From: Apostichopus californicus | Taxonomy: Eukaryota > Echinodermata > Holothuroidea > Aspidochirotida > Stichopodidae | DNA length: 61,561 nt | Direction of reading: 5' to 3' | Assembly: GCA_020650975.1 (NCBI GenBank) | Contig: JAIPMN010002082.1 | Location: forward strand, 1 to 61,561 | In this document: positions 1 to 11,962 of the stretch, in pieces | Layout of the letters: each line of letters starts with the position of its first letter | Numbering within the stretch: the stretch's first letter is position 1 | The notes under the pieces: generated by a model | Database searches by the model: none | Seen by the model: only the letters and a program-made list of their open reading frames with translations | What the model was told of the DNA's origin: nothing | Made by a program: the position numbers and the translations under genes

Positions 1-1390
1 TATATGTATGTAGCATCACTTGTAAAATTAAACCACTTCTAAAGACAAATTATACTAGAGATTGGATGTCATGTGATTCCTAGCACTAGAGGATCTAATC
101 TGGCTGTCATCTCTCATGAGGACTTTTTATTAACGACAGGATAAATATGTATGAATGGATGACTCTTGTTTATGTCAATACAGCTATTTACAGAGTTATT
201 GCTAGAGGCTGACAACAGCCAATATTACACGATTTATATCATATTAGAAATACTGATAATTTTTTACTTAAATGTGTGTTAAAGTAGTACTACAGATAGG
301 ATGACAAATCCTGCAAGAAAAAAAAACCTAATCTTTTGGAATGATTTTTGAGTGGTTCTCCAAGTAAGGCTGATAAAAATATTCCACTTATTTTACTGTT
401 AATTGGGAACACTGGAGTTTTGCTCGCCAGAACTGAAGATATTCGAGCTAATTTTGATCAAACATAGTAATTAATTATTCATAAAAAAATTTTTAAAAAG
501 AAGGACTTTTGATAGAATTTTCTAGAAATTTCATATAATCTTAAGGATGTGTATTATTCATATAGTTTTAAGCTAATCTTAGTCCTTTGGGACATATTCT
601 TACAATTCTATCTTTCATGTTTACATTATACAAAGCAAAATGATACTTTAGCGCTCTTTCTATGCAGTTCGATTTAGGGAATGCTTTATCTATTTACCAC
701 ATTGATTTTCAATAATGTTATGGTTTAGAGATTGATCAGTGCAAAAAAACAATTCCAAATTTGACCCTGGAGAGGTTTCGAGTAGAATCGATTTCGAGCT
801 TCAATAAAAAATGATCACTTTTGCCAAGCACAAACCAAGGTTCTCATTTTCAACATTTCAAATCACAAGAAAAAGTCAGAATTTCTTGTAGTTTCATTAA
901 ATTATCAACTTTCACTCAATCATTAAAGAAGAGAAAAAGAAAATAGAGTAGAGATACGATAAAGAGGAGAAACTTGAAGCAGAATTATTGTTAATTACCT
1001 ACCAACTGTTCCCCTATTTGTATCATTCATATATTAACTTCTGTATCTCAGTTATGGGCCTACCATCAGGTGATAATCCAAACCGACACCAAACATGCTC
1101 TCATGAAATGGTTCATTGCGATGATGTTAATTAAACTCTCACCAATACCCAGCCACTTTCAGCAACCTGGCATGCAATCTCTCATTCATCAAATGATTAA
1201 AAATTAACAGACATAACAAATTTCTTACTACTAGACATTTTCATGAAAGGTCAAAACAGCACAGCGATAGATTCTAGGTTTAAAGGTTTGCTTCATTTTA
1301 TGAACGTCCTGCAAATCCCATCTAGCATGACACTTTTATTTTTATGAAAAAAAATATATTTACCAAAGTGTGGAAACGGAGGTAACCTAC
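1..1390. other. Intron of the abLIM gene
   Basis: AT-rich sequence downstream of the 1391-1556 exon on the minus strand. I see no exon here that accepts the required phase and stays open. A donor-like site at about 1006-1012 has stops in all frames behind it. The remaining abLIM exons (dematin-like region, headpiece) are presumably beyond base 1. Confidence 0.6.
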
Positions 1391-1556
1391 CTGGTGTGTG
1401 GAAATGTGGAGCAGAGACTGCAGGTTCCGGTGTTTGCTGCATGGGTCTGGGATAAATGGGTATCTCATCATCAGGTGGTAGATAGCTGATGCACAGGTTA
1501 GGATTCTGCGGATTCATACTGTTGGATGACTTCACTGGTGAGTCATCAAAGGTGCC
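1391..1556 (-). CDS. ABLIM: abLIM exon: proline-rich linker with HFHTP motif
   Basis: Begins G-T-F-D-D-S-P-V-K-S-S-N and continues through YLPPDDEIPIYPRPMQQTP to S-A-P-H-F-H-T-P. Vertebrate abLIMs have a matching motif in the linker between the LIM domains and the headpiece, where PKHFHVPD is followed by an IYRKPPIY-type stretch, so this lies in the disordered actin-proximal half. The acceptor is ccatattttag preceded by a T-rich tract. The donor is CCAG|gtaggt. An in-frame stop directly upstream of the acceptor fixes the start. It leaves one base for the next exon, which is outside the window or unrecognised in 1-1390. The acceptor is embedded in a 68-base minisatellite. Confidence 0.88.
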
Positions 1557-1830
1557 CTAAAATATGGGCAGAAAAACAGCAAAGAATTGTTTCTGAAGAC
1601 TGATTCACTCACACCCCTTAAACTGGAAAATATGGACAGAAAAACAGCAAAGAATTGTTTGTGAGGACTGGTTTGCACACACCCCTTAAACTGGAAAATA
1701 TGGACAGAAAAACAGCAAAGAATTGTTTGTGAGGACTGATTCACTCACACCCTTAGTAAACTGGAATATTTGGATAGAAAACAGCAAAGGATTGTTTCTG
1801 AAGACTGACTCACTCACACCACTTAAACTG
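1557..1830. repeat. 68-bp minisatellite, about four units, abutting an exon acceptor
   Basis: Units of about 68 bases contain the shared core cagaaaaacagcaaagaa followed by a cactcacaccccttaaactgg end. Core copies start near 1569, 1635, 1703 and 1775, and the last is diverged and tails off near 1830. On the minus strand each unit carries a T-rich tract followed by AG. The unit next to the gene supplies the real acceptor of exon 1391-1556. The rest of the intron to 2127 shows nothing else. Confidence 0.85.
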
Positions 1831-2127
1831 GCAAGAATCACAGGAAAAGAGTCACCGGAAACAAATCTAATGAAACTATTTTCTGTGTTTTTACAAAAAA
1901 AGGAAGAAATAATCAAACTTTCTTGATGTACTGTAATATTTATCAAGTCAGAACTCTGCTGAAGAAATTGTTAAATGCAGGTGAAGAGGACATGGACAAA
2001 GAGACAAGCTGTGATGACAGAAAACATTATTAATTGAACCTAGCATGAAACCCAGAGAAATTCCCACGATTCCAAGCCTGTACTAGTTATAAATTTGATT
2101 GCTCTTTGCCCATTAACTTTGACTCAC

Positions 2128-2175
2128 CGAACTTTTATTTCTGTTGTAGTCGTACACGAGGGCATGCTCTTTGAT
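2128..2175 (-). CDS. ABLIM: abLIM 48-nt linker exon after LIM4
   Basis: Sixteen codons in phase 0 reading I-K-E-H-A-L-V-Y-D-Y-N-R-N-K-S-S. The acceptor is gccggcgcag and the donor TCG|gtgagt. Frame was chosen because the upstream microexon ends in phase 0 and the downstream exon at 1556 has a stop immediately before its acceptor in that frame, so it can only start in phase 0. The Leu-Val-Tyr-Asp-Tyr segment resembles the region after LIM4 in vertebrate abLIMs (ILDYKDL...YDI), but similarity is short. It is a multiple of three and could be an optional exon. Confidence 0.75.
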
Positions 2176-2773
2176 CTGCGCCGGCGAGAAATGGTAAAAC
2201 TGGGGCAAGAAAAATTGATGATAGTTGTAGAAGAAGAAATAACACGATAAAACTTGTATAGATTATAAATGAAAAATGTGTACAGATAGTAAGCATAAAC
2301 AGTGCTACATTTGTCAATGTACCCAATATCAGGTAATAGTGAGGCTGCAAGATTTCCCATAAATTGGCCCCTGTTTTTTTTTGCATTCTACCTTAAAACT
2401 TTCATCCATTTTGCTCCTCTTTAGAAATACTTTATAGCATCTCTGCAGTTTTCATTTTTTCTCCAATTCCCTGTTTGCTATATAAATTCAACTGATCTTA
2501 AGTTGTTTTCATTCTTGCATGACAATCATATGAAAACAACAAATGACTAAATACTCCAAAGGGACTTGCTACAAGAAGATCTTGTAACTATCCCACAGTC
2601 ACAGTCCCGATGCAAGGGGACTGGGGCTGAGAGCGGATCAGTCGTTTGGTAGTTTGGATTTCATGCCCAGGTTCTTTCCTGGGCGACTTTTTCTTAAAAA
2701 GTATCCCATGAATTCTATTCCTCTAGGTTATGTTCCATTTCTCAGTGACTTTGTTTACTGCTTTTATACATAC
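2176..2773. other. Intron between the 48-nt and 35-nt exons
   Basis: No further exon seen. Two short hairpins lie in a slightly GC-richer patch: cagtccc/gggactg at 2602-2623 and gcccagg/cctgggc at 2665-2684. They could be the remnant of a mobile element, but nothing identifiable remains. Confidence 0.4.
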
Positions 2774-2808
2774 CCCTTTGGAGCAATCAGGATGCCATAT
2801 TTCAGTCC
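2774..2808 (-). CDS. ABLIM: abLIM 35-nt microexon closing LIM4
   Basis: Very short exon, recovered because LIM4 would otherwise lack its last two zinc ligands. The acceptor is ttttacacag and the donor GGG|gtatgt. Joined to the preceding G it reads G-T-E-I-W-H-P-D-C-S-K-G. This is the family's conserved WHPDC end of LIM4 (His-x2-Cys ligands; human sequences have Gly-Ser-Thr-Val-Trp-His-Pro-Asp-Cys). It supplies two bases, then 11 codons, ending in phase 0. Skipping it would remove two ligands and shift the frame, so inclusion should be obligatory. Confidence 0.9.
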
Positions 2809-3677
2809 CTGTGTAAAAGATAAAAATATCAATATTCATTTTTTAATAATCTCAACAGCACAGGGTTGGTGGTTCTCTGTCAGATGGAGGGGTGTGGCTA
2901 AATGGAGAGGTGCAGCTAAAATGGACAGCATATGATGTGCTGTAAGACTCAATTTTTTAATCCTACTTTAAATGGTCATTCTAATATTTTTGTTATATTT
3001 TTTAAATTTTTAAATATATAAAAATATCTTCAAATGGTAACATTTACTGTCAGACATTCAAATTTAGAGGAGAGCCTAATTTTGCCTTTAATATTTTAAG
3101 CTGATAAAAGAAAAGTCCAGATCTGACAAATCCAGTGTATATGCAAATTACAAGGCTGACTAATCGTCAGACATGTGTTAAAAATAAACAATAAACCTCA
3201 ATAGAAGGGGAAATGGAGGTCCAGATTTGTATTACTTAAAATATAATTCTAAGGGGGAACTATACCCCAGAAACAAATGAGTGTTTATAATACTAGATGC
3301 GGCACGGCATCTGAATGGTTTCTCGGATACTGGAAATGAAATTTAACCGATAGAGACAAACCTGCTTTGCCCGCGGCCTAAATATGTCGGGGAGCATTTA
3401 TATTCTTGTCACAAGATCAGAAAAGAATTCCTTTAAAGGGATTGCTTTAAACTCAGGTATGATTAAATGTTAAGGACAAAACCACACTAGACCAAAACAT
3501 CTAGTAAAGCGCCTCAAAAGATATGAAGAGTGACAAAAGTCTATTCTTTAATTGTTAGAAAGGTTCTTTGTAAAATATCGACGTTTCCAGGAGAAGGCTA
3601 CTTAATTGCATCCAAACCACATTATGGAAAAATTCCCAATGATGAGATACAAACCTTGACAACCCACAATTAGGGTA

Positions 3678-4262
3678 ATAGACAAGTGAAATCATTATAG
3701 CACTGCTTGGTATATACATGTACTGTACATATTAGGGTATGCACACTGATGATGGGTATAGGCCTACCAGCATCTGTATAACCATGGTACTATATGGCTG
3801 TAAATGTATCATCAACAGTTGATGATCAGTTATAGACAAGTGCAATATTATAGCACTGCATGGTATATACATTTACATGTTAGGGTATGCACACTGATGA
3901 TGGGTATAGGCCTACCAGCATCTGTATAACCATGGTACTATATGGCTGTAAATGTATCATCAACAGTTGTGCAATATTATAGCACTGCATGGTATATACA
4001 TTTACATGTTAGGGTATGCACACTGATGATGGGTATAGGCCTACCAGCATCTGTATAACCATGGTACTATATGGCTGTAAATGTATCATCAACAGTTGAT
4101 GATCAGTTATAGACAAGTGCAATATTATAGCATGGCGTGGTACATACATTTACAGTACATGTTAGGGTATGCACACTGATGATGGGTATATAGGCCTACA
4201 AGAGTCTGTATAACCTTGGTACTATATTGCTATAAATGTATCATCAAGAGTTGATGATCAGC
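3678..4262. repeat. About 150-bp satellite, four tandem units
   Basis: Units begin near 3678, 3832, 3969 and 4110 and share segments such as atagacaagtgcaatatt, gtatgcacactgatgatg and ctataaatgtatcatcaa (with tgtaaatg in most units). The junction contains an inverted repeat, tcatcaa-cag-ttgatga. Unit 3 lacks about 20 bases at its left edge (gatgatcagttatagacaa), so the array grew after or around a deletion. It lies in the intron between LIM4 exons. The rest of 2809-4991 is plain AT-rich intron. Confidence 0.88.
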
Positions 4263-4991
4263 GTAGTTGTTATGAAACATACTGTCAGGAATCAGTCTAT
4301 AATATTTGTATAATCCAAAAATTTGACCAATATTCTACAACAACCACTGAGATCATTCATACCGTCAGGAAGATTATACCACTTCTCTTCGTTTCTATAT
4401 CAACATAAAGCTTTGCAGCCAAAAATCATATTAAAGCCTCATATATTCCTGTGGTGCATGCATGAGTGAAACCAAAGTCAAGTAACTTTTAACTCTTGAA
4501 AGACAAAATGACACCATTCTCCCTTATTCTTAAAGAATTATCACCTGCTAGAAGAGCTATGTCCTAATCACTAGACACTAATAGATTAAGAATTGCTGCT
4601 ATTTTCAGACAGAGGGATAAAAAAAAGTCCCAGGTGTCGTGAAACAAACAAGCTTCTCTATGAAATTATGTAAAGTCCGTTCTTGTGACCAGCAAGCTTC
4701 AATAATCAATACCCCGGTTTCCTTCTTCTGATTGGGAGTAACTACTGTATATGTCTCTAGAGTAAGTCTTACAACATGAAACTTTTCTGACCATTGTTAA
4801 ATTTTAATAGCATATTTGGAAACACTACTGGTTAATACACCTATTTTTAAGTTGATGTTGGTCTTGTGGGTCATTGGACATTGCAAGCCTAAGCTATAAA
4901 GTACCATTCCTTATAGATTTTCAAACTTTGACCTAAGGCCTTCATCTTTCCATTCGCAAAACTGATTTGATTACAGCTTGCTCCGGCTCAC

Positions 4992-5079
4992 CCTGAATAA
5001 ACATGTCCTCCCCCTCGGCAAAGTGGTTGCCACAGCGACAGCATTTGGCACAAGTTGGATGGTACTTCATATCTCCAGC
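4992..5079 (-). CDS. ABLIM: abLIM exon: main part of LIM4
   Basis: Reads A-G-D-M-K-Y-H-P-T-C-A-K-C-C-R-C-G-N-H-F then AEGEDMFIQ. This matches vertebrate abLIM LIM4 (AGxKHYHPSCARCxRCxxMFxEGEEMYLQG). His-x2-Cys-x2-Cys-x2-Cys ligands are intact. The acceptor is gtctttggtag and the donor CAG G|gtgagc. Starting in phase 0, it leaves one base (G) that becomes the first base of a Gly codon completed by the 35-base microexon at 2774-2808. It follows a 7.25 kb intron. Confidence 0.95.
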
Positions 5080-8000
5080 CTACCAAAGACAGAAAGAGAG
5101 AAAAGAAATAAACACAGAGGATGTTTGTGTCTAAATAATGACTGGAAGCATTCTCAGTTCAGCTCCCTTTAAAATTGAATAAAAGTGGGCTTGTTACATT
5201 ATCTTTGAAAACCAATCATAGAAATAAAAAGCACTAGGAATGACTGAAATGTTTACCAAATGTGATAGATGTACTGGTTAGTCTTATCAGGTGCATATAA
5301 ATGTACCTGCAAGTGTTTAACCGCCGGTTATAAATGTACCAGATTAGGTATTGCATCAATCAATTCTCAATTATTCCTGGCGACGAAACCCACGGGCATG
5401 CAACTGTTGTGAATAAAATTATTCCCCTTGCTTATAAGGTAGCTGAAGAAGAAGGAAAACATTTCAAAAGGGAAACGCTGTTGGTATGAATAAGTTATAA
5501 GAGAATGTGGAAGGGATGGGGGGGGGGGGAGGACGTCTGAATCTGTCAGATGCTCTGTTGGACTTCCAAATTGGCTTTTTTGGATATCAATTGAATTTGT
5601 GGGACACGGAAGCATGCATATATTAGTCATGAATGTGATCTGAGCCATAGCAATGACTAATGACTGTATCCATACTTGGTCAATCATGCAGAGGGTGGTG
5701 ACAAAAGGAGGATTTAATTGTTAAGACAATGGCCATGAGGGGAACCTCGTTTATTAAAATGAACAGATGTTTCAGTCGTTTCAAATTTTTTTTATTTTTG
5801 AACTCAAACATATCTATATTTAGCGAGTGCATCATTATTTCTTGGAAAAAATCTGTCTTATTGTCTCATCACCATGGTGACAACAAAAGGTAGTTTTATT
5901 AATAACTATACATGAAGTGATTTGACCTGATTGGCAGCTGTGAGATTTGGTTTTGTTAGTATAGGTAGATATTGATCCAGTTCAGATACTACACACTGAC
6001 ACTTTTCCTGATGTCCCATTTACAATGCACATCATTATAGCTAAACAGTGTTCTTGATTTCAAACTAACATTAGCTGGTATCTGAATCAGAACCCTTTAG
6101 GCTTGGATACAAGTGACTAATTCTCATGTATGGGCTATACAGACATCAGAATTTGATTTAATTGGCTAATTAATTTACTAAATATGCAATCCTTGGGTGG
6201 ATATCAAACAAGGTAAGTTTTTTCACTTACAATCCTATTTTGGTAATTAATGGCTTCAAATTAAGCTACAGGAATCGATAATAAAAAAAAAATGCTGCTT
6301 TTTATGTGGATGTAGCTCATACATTAGGTTTGATTTAACTGACAATGTCCTTTCAAAAATATGTAAACAAAAACATATCACCGAGCATAAAAAGGTATTT
6401 CATATAAGTAGTTAAGTTATTTTTTGGCTTATTATAGCATGAAATATACAAGTGGCACAAGAACAGAACTACGTGTATCATTATCAAGTTAGTGTTGTAT
6501 GCATGATTTATTGACACAGCAACTGTGAATACCGTCAAGTAATTGTATGGTGTATACACGTCAGACCCGAAAACATATGAACCGAGTGATTCGAGCTGGA
6601 ATTAATCTAATGACTTGTAATACTTGACAAAATAGGATAATAGGATAATTTATACATCATTAATTATATCATTATGTCATCATCACCGCATAAATCTCAT
6701 TTGCCTTTTGTAAAGGAATTAATAAAGAAAAAGGATGCTTATGAGGGAATTTCAATTTTTTGTGAGACAAAAGTTGGTTTCATGCCCTTCTTTTCATGTG
6801 AGGACGGAAGTCTGGCTCGTGCTTCTACGGCTGGAGGAGAAATTTATGTCCGGCATCTGGCCTGTGACTGCAAAGCGCAGAGAATCATTACAAAAGAAAC
6901 ATCTTGATGTAAACAATAGGCCCCTGCCGCAGACAGGACGTCATAACAATGGAAGCATCCAGGAGGAGCATGAGACTGCGCGGTTGTTTAAAAATAGAAA
7001 GATGATATTCTAGATGAGATGTGAGCGAGACATTCGAGGGGGCAAATGACTTTATAAGACCACATATAATCATGTTACATTATCTGGCAGACTATTGGAT
7101 GGATATATTGAAGTCATCCACTGTCGCTATGCATATAGATTTAATAACAGCTGTCTCTGTTGCATCCTTGAGATGACGCTGCTCCTCTAAGATATGAGGA
7201 TGTTTTTTCGTACTTATTATCGAAAAGAAAATGTCAGCCAAAGTAAAACTTAAGAGTTACATTTCTTATCCAATCAAAGAAGTCACTACGTCTACCGCTA
7301 GTCTCGAGATAAAGACGGACCAATCTGACAAGATTCCAAAGTTTGCCCGATGGAAATGATACGCACAAAAAGAACATTGAAATAGATGGATGGGAAATTA
7401 GGTACAATTAATCATATTCCCCACATATTCCTTCACCACCAGTCAGCTCGACAAAATCACATTCATATTCTTTTCGGTATGAGACTTCCACCGACACATG
7501 CCGTTACAATACAACTTACCAATTAGACTAAGAAATATGACAATGAACAGACTCACGCACTGAGCCTATATAGATACTACGCTGTCTGCTCATATATTCA
7601 CATCATGTCTTCTCCCCTGTAATTACACTTCCACTGCCTCAGAACATCTAAAAGTCATCAGGTACAGCCCATTTGTAGATTAATACCGAAATGATGAAAG
7701 ACATGACAGGGTTGAATTCCCAGACTCGCATTTTTAGTGTGCCGCATGTACATTGGTTAATTTTAACAAGTTACTTGGGGTATAACGTTGCTTTCTAATT
7801 TGACTACTTGTCCTAATATCTGGTTCATGCAATCCTAGGAGACTCCTCCATATTGATCACGGACATGGCCCCTTCTATAATTGCGAGCATCGCTTTATGA
7901 CGCTAGAATCATCTAGTTTTACAGTCATCGCAGGTAGACCGTATCATCGTCTGGGTATTCGGGACAACTAGAGTGGAAATTTTAGTTTTCTGCGACTGAG

Positions 8001-8413
8001 GAAGTCAGGTGATGTCAACAACACATTACAACACAGTAATGACTGGTAATACACAGCGATGAGAAGAAGCATTGTTTGCTCCAGATTAATATTTCGAAGA
8101 TGAAACAAGATACATGGAAGGTCAAACGTAAACACAAAATGATTTATAATTTTTTTGGTCTTTTATTTTGTTGTTGCTGTTGTTTTAATATTGCTTACTT
8201 TCTTTCTTTTTCTTCAATAAATCAGATATGCAGGAATGCATGACACAGGATCCCTATATGTCCCATATACTGAAGGTGCATAAAATGGTTCTGGGTTCTT
8301 TATATCATTGCTTCAGGCATATTGAAGAGGGTCAAATTCGACACTTATCAAAGAGAGGTACTAAAAACTCTTTGATGACGACACTGGTCACGCTGGAAGT
8401 TGACCGGCCATTA

Positions 8414-8690
8414 TAATAATAATAATAATAATAATAATCAGCAGTTATTTTTACGACGCTTAAGCGACCACAAATGTGGGAGAAACCCGCAAGGGCTTAT
8501 GGATTACAACTTACACGTCGAGTGGCTTCCAATTCAACATTTTAACTCAAATTTGGAATCTTTTCAATGTAGAAAGTCATTTCAGATGGGAAAACCGTAG
8601 ATTGCTCTTGGATGAAAACCCACCTTACTATGACCCGGCCGGGAATCGAACCCCGAACCTCCCGATTGCTAAGCCTCATTTGACTTCCTG
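8414..8690 (-). mobile_element. tRNA-derived SINE, family 2, with (TTA)n tail
   Basis: On the minus strand the element starts with a tRNA-like head. A good RNA polymerase III B box, ggttcgattccc, reads out of 8643-8654. The body runs leftward and ends in a trinucleotide tail, the TAA run at 8414-8438 of the plus strand. The A box is poorly preserved. Only one copy is in the window. It is inserted in the same orientation as the abLIM gene. Boundaries are approximate and no clear target-site duplication was found. Confidence 0.6.
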
Positions 8691-10033
8691 AAGGCAACAC
8701 ATGAGTGAAGAAATTCTAATAACTGCTGGGGTTTACATGCATCATCATCATCATCATCATCACTTTTACCATCTCGTTCAACGATCGAGCCGGTATGCCC
8801 TGTTTGCTTTGAATTCTTCATCACTGCACTTAATGCACTTACTCAACCGTATGACAATACAGCTAGGAACTACAGTAGCTGCCTTAAATGTAATTCTACT
8901 CAAACGCTGACACATGACACCACATTGCAAACTCAGGCAAAACTGTTCTGCAAATGATATTCAATTTTATGAGCGAGGCTACAGACAGTCGGCGAACTCC
9001 TCACGTTATTCATTAAACGAGCTAAATTTCACCAAACGTCAGTAATCTTCTCTCTCTCTACACCAGGAGGGCAACAACCATCCTGCTGTAGAGTACAGCT
9101 ATCATTTCGAACGATGACATCGTATTTTCAAATGATGATGTGTCAGTGCCTCTGGTCTCCTTGGAGACCACAATTCTCTAATACTTATATACCACAAAGT
9201 AACTTCCTGTAAAACAGAGAAATATTGCCCCAGTGCACCTTAAACAAGTGTCTTTATGAATCAAAATAATAAAGAGTTTCAGCATGACACATCCTCACTC
9301 CTCTCCACACGCTGGACAAGTCCTTCCTCATACGGCTTATCGAGGGAGGGCAAACCTACCGATACGGTAAAGTACATCTGTCAGAGAGAGTTGACAGCTG
9401 GTAGTGATAGAAGTTGATCAATACGAGGAATAACAGTTATGACAGCAGACTAATTTCTAAGTAAAACCACATATTACCACGACGTGCTTTCAGCAGATTT
9501 TCGAGTAGTGTCCTGTGCTTGTGGTTCACATTGCCCCCCGAGGCTTAGGGGATGACTGAGTGAGTGGCTATCAATGTAATCTGTGAATCTTGAAGAGGCA
9601 GAGAGGATGGTGGAACTGACATCCTTTCAAATGGCTGAAGGGTTCAGCATCCCCCGTGTCACGATGTGTTCGTGCAGGAGAAACTTGACGGGAGCCGATG
9701 TTTGGATCAAGTAGTTCTCCGTCAGATGGGACAATAATGATTTAGCATCAAGGCCAAGAATATCTCCTGGATATGATGTACTTGTAAAGGATGTAACCGA
9801 TATAATGCAGGGGAACGGAACTATATAAAACCAGGTTGAATAGTCAAGGATTATTGTGAGGCATCTGCAGCAGTATACTGCTTTCCACTGGTGAATCAGT
9901 AGATTTAATATTGTGACTTAGATTCCAGTCCTACAAATCAAATTCCAAAGTACACTAAGATATTAAAAGTCATTACATAAAAGGCTTAAATGCCATTTTT
10001 TCCTTTTTACACACTGGTCTTTTCAGTTGGAAT

Positions 10034-10226
10034 TATGTATGTATGTATGTATGTATGTATGTATGTATGTATATGTGATCTTCCCGCAAGCAGGAACTCG
10101 CGAAAGAAGCCATGGAGGCTTATAGACTCGCAAGCTGACCGAAGCCAATCTCTCGGCACACATCCATTTAACGTCCATGTCGGGAAGTTGTTATTGAACA
10201 ACACCCTTGCCAGACGACACACATTG
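10034..10226 (-). mobile_element. SINE family 1, subfamily A, 5'-truncated copy
   Basis: A (TATG)n tail at 10034-10072 is followed by a body starting gatcttcccgcaagcagg and ending ccagacgacacacattg. The tRNA-like head seen in the copy at 43167-43436 is missing. Over about 155 bases of body I count only two differences from that copy, so both are recent insertions. Sense orientation relative to the abLIM gene. Confidence 0.75.
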
Positions 10227-10297
10227 AATGTTGCTTTAACTGTGAACTCAAACAGCACCTACGAATTTGATGAAATCACTTTGCTGAACGTTGGATG

Positions 10298-10402
10298 CAG
10301 TAAAGGGCCTAATGGGTACAGTAACATGCTTCTGATACCACAGTCTTCTCTATACAGTAAAAGGCCTAACGGGTACAGTAACACGCTTCTGACACCACAG
10401 AA
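10298..10402. repeat. Two-copy direct repeat of about 50 bp
   Basis: Two imperfect copies, roughly 10298-10346 and 10356-10402, share ggcctaa(t/c)gggtacagtaac and cttctga(t/c)accacag. They immediately follow the truncated SINE. No function suggested. Confidence 0.75.
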
Positions 10403-11389
10403 TCTTTTCTGTAGCTGTTTGGTTTGAGGGATGAGTTCCTGGTTGGCATTTTATAGACATCAAACTTCACCCTCTTTCAGGAACTGTTTCAATTTTGATC
10501 ATTTTCATTGCCCTTCCATGAAATAACATCCCTTAATAAATGCTCACAATTCCCATCTGAATTTCTCACATCTACATGAAATAAATTCTGTCTCTTTAAA
10601 ATTATCCATTCAATATCTATTTCCCATATTGTAACATTTGGTATATATGCGGATAAGATTGAGGTTGTATAACATGGCTTTGAAATGAATAAATGGACCA
10701 AGTTTGATAATGTTCTGGTATTTCTAAGTGTTGTTTAAAGGGACACTGTAACCCCAATATACGTATTTATTCATAAGGTTGAATTTCATAGGCTGCTTTA
10801 ATGTTCTAGGTCTTCTGTCTCAATCCCACTTCACCAGTTAAATAATCAACCTTTTTATAAAAAAAATTGTTTTTACCTTATTTCCACAGACAAAGTTAGC
10901 TTAAGTGTTTATACCATATGTTTCTTAGCAAATATGAGCTCTTAACATTGTATAAATTTCTCTTCCCAAAATTCTTCAATATGGTACTGTTAGTTAGACA
11001 TTACAACATTCAGTGTCCCCCAAAGATATTCTCCTTCCCTTTGTCAAACAAGTTTAGTTTTTGAGTTTAGAAGAGCATAAACTAGATGATGAGGAGGATG
11101 ATCACGTTTTTAAATAATATATATCGGTTCCAGATCTAGCTTTGACTGATTGTGTCTCTTTCAAACCTGACAAGTGACATTGGTTTGTTTTGACAGACTC
11201 ATAGGGGCAGGAGGCAATACTTTATAGAATGGTTGAGCACCTAAGAAGGCGGAATTACTATTACATATTAGTTAAACTCCGCTGTTACAATAGGACATAT
11301 GGTACAATAATCCAAGATTAATTTGATTTCCCTAAAATAGCAAAAATGTTTCTTAATCATGTTCTCCTGAAGACTAGCATCATAAGCAG

Positions 11390-11515
11390 CTGCACATCTG
11401 TATCAACGAGGGTATGTAGGGGGATTAGGGGCGGGGGCGGGGCAGGGTTCAATCATGCACATCTGTATCGACTAGCGGTATTTTGGGGGATTAGGGGCGG
11501 GGCGGGACAGAGGTT
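11390..11515. repeat. 66-bp tandem pair with G-quadruplex-like runs
   Basis: Two units share cacatctgtatc, gggggattaggggcgggg and ggttcaat, offset by 66 bases. Each contains at least four runs of three or more G separated by 1-4 bases (11419-11447 and 11485-11506). In an AT-rich intron this is the most obvious G-quadruplex candidate. On the gene's template/coding relation, the G-rich strand is opposite to the pre-mRNA. Confidence 0.8.
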
Positions 11516-11962
11516 CAATGAGCAACACAAACAACAATATTCATCACAAAGTTAATGCTATAATTTTCTTTATATTCATGAATGTGAGTCGAATTCCAGA
11601 TCAGAATTTTTTTTTGGAGTTCCTAAGTTCACATTCCTTTACGATCAAAATATAGCAATGAGAAAAGTATAGTGTGGAATATTGAATCCATGTCTATACA
11701 TATAATTACTGCATGTAAATTACACCTCCCCATTTCTACTAATTCATGATGAAGTCAGCTAGGACTATGCTCTCTCTTGATCCCTATGAAGTATTCTTTG
11801 TTTTAGCAAAATATCAGTCATCTGTCAGCACTAATTACTAGTTATATCAACTTCATGTACAGACGTAGCCCGATAAGTACACATGTTCTGAAAGCGTTAT
11901 ACAACTAGTTTAAGTATTGTTACCTATTTCTCAGGGAAACAGCCGGCCTCCCAGAGTTATGA

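Noticed and set aside
3361-3420. Possible extra exon with a CAG|gtttgt donor on the minus strand
   Set aside because: One short frame is open, but LIM4 is already complete and in phase without it, and the acceptor is poor.
3678-4262. CRISPR-like array
   Set aside because: Units are contiguous long repeats with no unique spacers, in an animal intron.
10007-10427. Open frames on both strands around 10 kb
   Set aside because: They run through the (TATG)n tail and the SINE, which lack stops in some frames; not genes.
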